A stretch of 64,000 nt of DNA from Halomonas sp. A40-4 (GTDB taxonomy: Bacteria > Pseudomonadota > Gammaproteobacteria > Pseudomonadales > Halomonadaceae): the NCBI RefSeq assembly GCF_015767635.1, contig NZ_CP065230.1, forward strand, positions 1 through 64,000. The letters are read 5' to 3'. Of the stretch, positions 62,581 through 64,000 are shown one piece after another; position 1 is the stretch's first letter, and each line of letters begins with the position of its first letter. The position numbers and the translations under genes were made by a program. The notes beneath the pieces were generated by a model. That model did no database searches, was not told the DNA's origin, and saw only the letters and a list, made by a program, of their open reading frames with translations.

Positions 62581-63321
62581 TCACCATTCAATAGGTTTGC
62601 CAGCCCAGTCCCAGAAGCTGCCGGTGTCCTCAGGTGTGCGCTTGGCTATTACGCTGATCAATTGATCGGCAACAAAGGCAGGGTGAAATAACTTTTCGGA
62701 GGGAACACGCGCTTGAAAGGGCTTTGAAAGCGTTGTGTCGGTAGTGCCAGGGTGAAGGCATAACACGATAGATTGCTTGTTAAGACGTGAAAGCTCGACG
62801 GCAGCTGTTTTCATCAACATGTTGTGAGCCGCCTTGCTGGCTCGATAGCTATACCAGCCCCCGTAGCCATTATCTCCAATTGAACCTACACGAGCCGACA
62901 GGCTGGCGATGATCGAAGGATGCTTACCTTGTAAACACGGTTTTAGTGACGAGAGCAAAAGCGCTGGTGTCACTGCGTTAATGTGCATGACATGGGCTAT
63001 AGTGTCTTCATTGAGCTGTTCAAGCCGTTTTTCAGGCTGGATACCACTTGCCTGGTCGTGAAGTATCCCCATCGCATTAAACAAAAGATGTATAGGTCGG
63101 CCATCCAGGTGCTGTGATAGGACCTCACGCCCAGATGATGTCGAGACATCAGCAACCACGGATTCCACGTCAGGGTGATTTGAATGAAAAGGTGCACGGC
63201 TAACCGCTATGAGACGCCCTATCTGGCTATTGCCTAGCAAGGTGTTAACGATGGCGTTGCCAATACCGCCATTGGCGCCGATAACGACAGCAGTAAACTT
63301 TTCGGGTAGGAAAGGAAGCAT
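62581..63321 (-). CDS. Short-chain dehydrogenase/reductase
   Basis: The 246 residues have the classical SDR features: the cofactor motif VVIGANGGIGNAIV near residue 12, FNAMGILHD for the NAG region, a catalytic Ser in IIASLSARVGSIG and YSYRASKAAHNML with the YxxxK pair. It resembles CsgA/C-factor-type SDRs. The substrate is unknown. It lies between the rRNA operon and flgN, about 90 bases from the latter. Confidence 0.85.
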   Translation of the reverse strand: MLPFLPEKFTAVVIGANGGIGNAIVNTLLGNSQIGRLIAVSRAPFHSNHPDVESVVADVSTSSGREVLSQHLDGRPIHLLFNAMGILHDQASGIQPEKRLEQLNEDTIAHVMHINAVTPALLLSSLKPCLQGKHPSIIASLSARVGSIGDNGYGGWYSYRASKAAHNMLMKTAAVELSRLNKQSIVLCLHPGTTDTTLSKPFQARVPSEKLFHPAFVADQLISVIAKRTPEDTGSFWDWAGKPIEW

Positions 63322-63412
63322 GCAGCTACTCCATAAGGGAACGTAATGTTACCTATTGAAGTATCTTGCAGAGGGGTTGTCTAGTTTTAGTAGCGCTTGA
63401 TACAAGTATTGT

Positions 63413-63862
63413 TCAAGCTGAAGCATTGATGCGACCCGGTTGGGCTGAATTACGACCATCCGGGTTGTAAAGCGTCTTCTCAGCAATCTGCCGAATATAA
63501 TCAAGCATCTTTTGATTATGCTTCATGCGAAGGGAAAGCATTTCACCTGTTAACGCGTTCATGCGGGCGGCACGTTCGCTTTTTTCGAGCAAGCGGCTCC
63601 ATGTGTCAGTGCAGCTAGCATCGCGAGCGGCAGCTTTGGCACCTTGAGCACCATCCTCGTACCCTAGGCGTTTTTGTACGCTACGCCGGAGGGTTTCAAT
63701 ACGCTCAAGCTCAGTGAGCAATTGCTGTTTTTGATGGGCAACGTCAGCCAGCGCATTGCCGTCGATGTCCCCCTGAGTTAGCAGAGTCTGCTCGTTGCCC
63801 AGCAGTGATATCAACGCATCAAGGCGCTGATGCTGATCGGTCAACAAGCTGGCGAGGCTCAT
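63413..63862 (-). CDS. flgN: Flagellar hook-associated protein chaperone FlgN
   Basis: FlgN is a cytosolic export chaperone for the hook-filament junction proteins FlgK and FlgL. The 149 residues are predicted to be helical throughout; the MNALTGEMLSLRMKHNQKML segment matches the conserved C-terminal binding region of FlgN. flgM ends four bases upstream, so the two form the usual flgM-flgN pair. Confidence 0.88.
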   Translation of the reverse strand: MSLASLLTDQHQRLDALISLLGNEQTLLTQGDIDGNALADVAHQKQQLLTELERIETLRRSVQKRLGYEDGAQGAKAAARDASCTDTWSRLLEKSERAARMNALTGEMLSLRMKHNQKMLDYIRQIAEKTLYNPDGRNSAQPGRINASA

Positions 63863-63865
63863 AAA

Positions 63866-64000
63866 TTACTCCTGGGTTTCTCGAAGATTGGCAATCAAGC
63901 CATCAGCAATACGATCAGCCCGGATTTCCAGGCGTCCATCACGAATAGCATCACGAATGCTTTCAACCTTCGCGCTGTCGATATCATGCGATTCGTCGGC
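63866..64000 (-). CDS. flgM: Anti-sigma-28 factor FlgM (3' part; start beyond the window)
   Basis: The last 44 codons of flgM are read on the minus strand and end with TAA at 63866-63868. DIDSAKVESIRDAIRDG and ADRIADGLIANLRE match the C-terminal sigma-28-binding helices of FlgM. FlgM holds the flagellar sigma factor FliA inactive until the hook is complete and it is exported. The N-terminal part lies outside the window. Confidence 0.88.
   Translation of the reverse strand, partial: ADESHDIDSAKVESIRDAIRDGRLEIRADRIADGLIANLRETQE

Noticed and set aside
62453-62665. 70-codon frame starting in the 5S trailer
   Set aside because: It runs through two terminators and into the 3' end of the SDR gene; not a gene.

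Overview
The window reads as the replication-origin side of a gammaproteobacterial chromosome, most likely a member of the Halomonadaceae (Halomonas or a close relative). The evidence is the order dnaA-dnaN-recF-gyrB, the gammaproteobacterial type of the 16S rRNA, the conserved block zapA-6S RNA-fthC beside ygfB-pepP-ubiH-ubiI, and a flagellar flgN/flgM pair. The genus is an inference from gene content and sequence character; no database search was made. Nearly all of the window is coding or rRNA.

Layout. 1-6.5 kb: DnaA boxes and dnaA-dnaN-recF-gyrB, with four perfect parS centromere sites between 3.2 and 7.2 kb. 6.5-10.3 kb: gmhB and the glycyl-tRNA synthetase genes glyQS on the minus strand. 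10.4-24.4 kb: lipopolysaccharide inner-core genes (hldD, waaF, an opgB-like phosphoglycerol transferase, four glycosyltransferases, manC, kdkA, a heptosyltransferase, hldE, waaA). With gmhB these cover ADP-heptose synthesis except gmhA, plus Kdo transfer, Kdo phosphorylation and heptose addition. 24.4-37.9 kb: a complete minus-strand pelABCDEFG operon for the cationic exopolysaccharide Pel, headed by a PelX-type UDP-sugar epimerase. The c-di-GMP-binding residues of PelD and the catalytic residues of PelA are present. 38.2-42.2 kb: rpiA, ilvA, a 32-residue membrane peptide with a structured leader, fthC, 6S RNA and zapA. 42.3-46.8 kb: ygfB, pepP, ubiH, ubiI. 46.8-50.9 kb: gpmI-envC-ctpA on the minus strand. 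51.2-55.8 kb: rhodanese, secB, rsmE, a CvfB-like S1 protein, gshB, algH/yqgE and ruvX. 55.9-56.9 kb: pyrB. 57.1-62.6 kb: an rRNA operon (16S-23S-5S) with no tRNA gene in its spacer and a degenerate repeat of the 5S tail between two terminators. 62.6-64 kb: a short-chain dehydrogenase, flgN and the 3' part of flgM.

How the parts fit. Two envelope systems lie side by side: the lipopolysaccharide core genes and the Pel biofilm operon converge at waaA/pelG, where the two stop codons share the palindrome TTAA. HldD, HldE and GmhB supply ADP-heptose to WaaF and the second heptosyltransferase; WaaA supplies Kdo and KdkA phosphorylates it. The PelX-type epimerase probably supplies UDP-GalNAc to PelF. 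GpmI, EnvC, CtpA, ZapA and AlgH are housekeeping or cell-envelope genes in arrangements familiar from gammaproteobacteria.

I saw no CRISPR array, transposase, prophage or defence island. The most notable points are the parS cluster (two sites inside recF), the complete Pel locus with its epimerase, the overlapping divergent start codons of kdkA and the heptosyltransferase, the tRNA-less rRNA operon with a duplicated 5S tail, and the small membrane peptide with its hairpin leader. None of these is convincingly a wholly new system.
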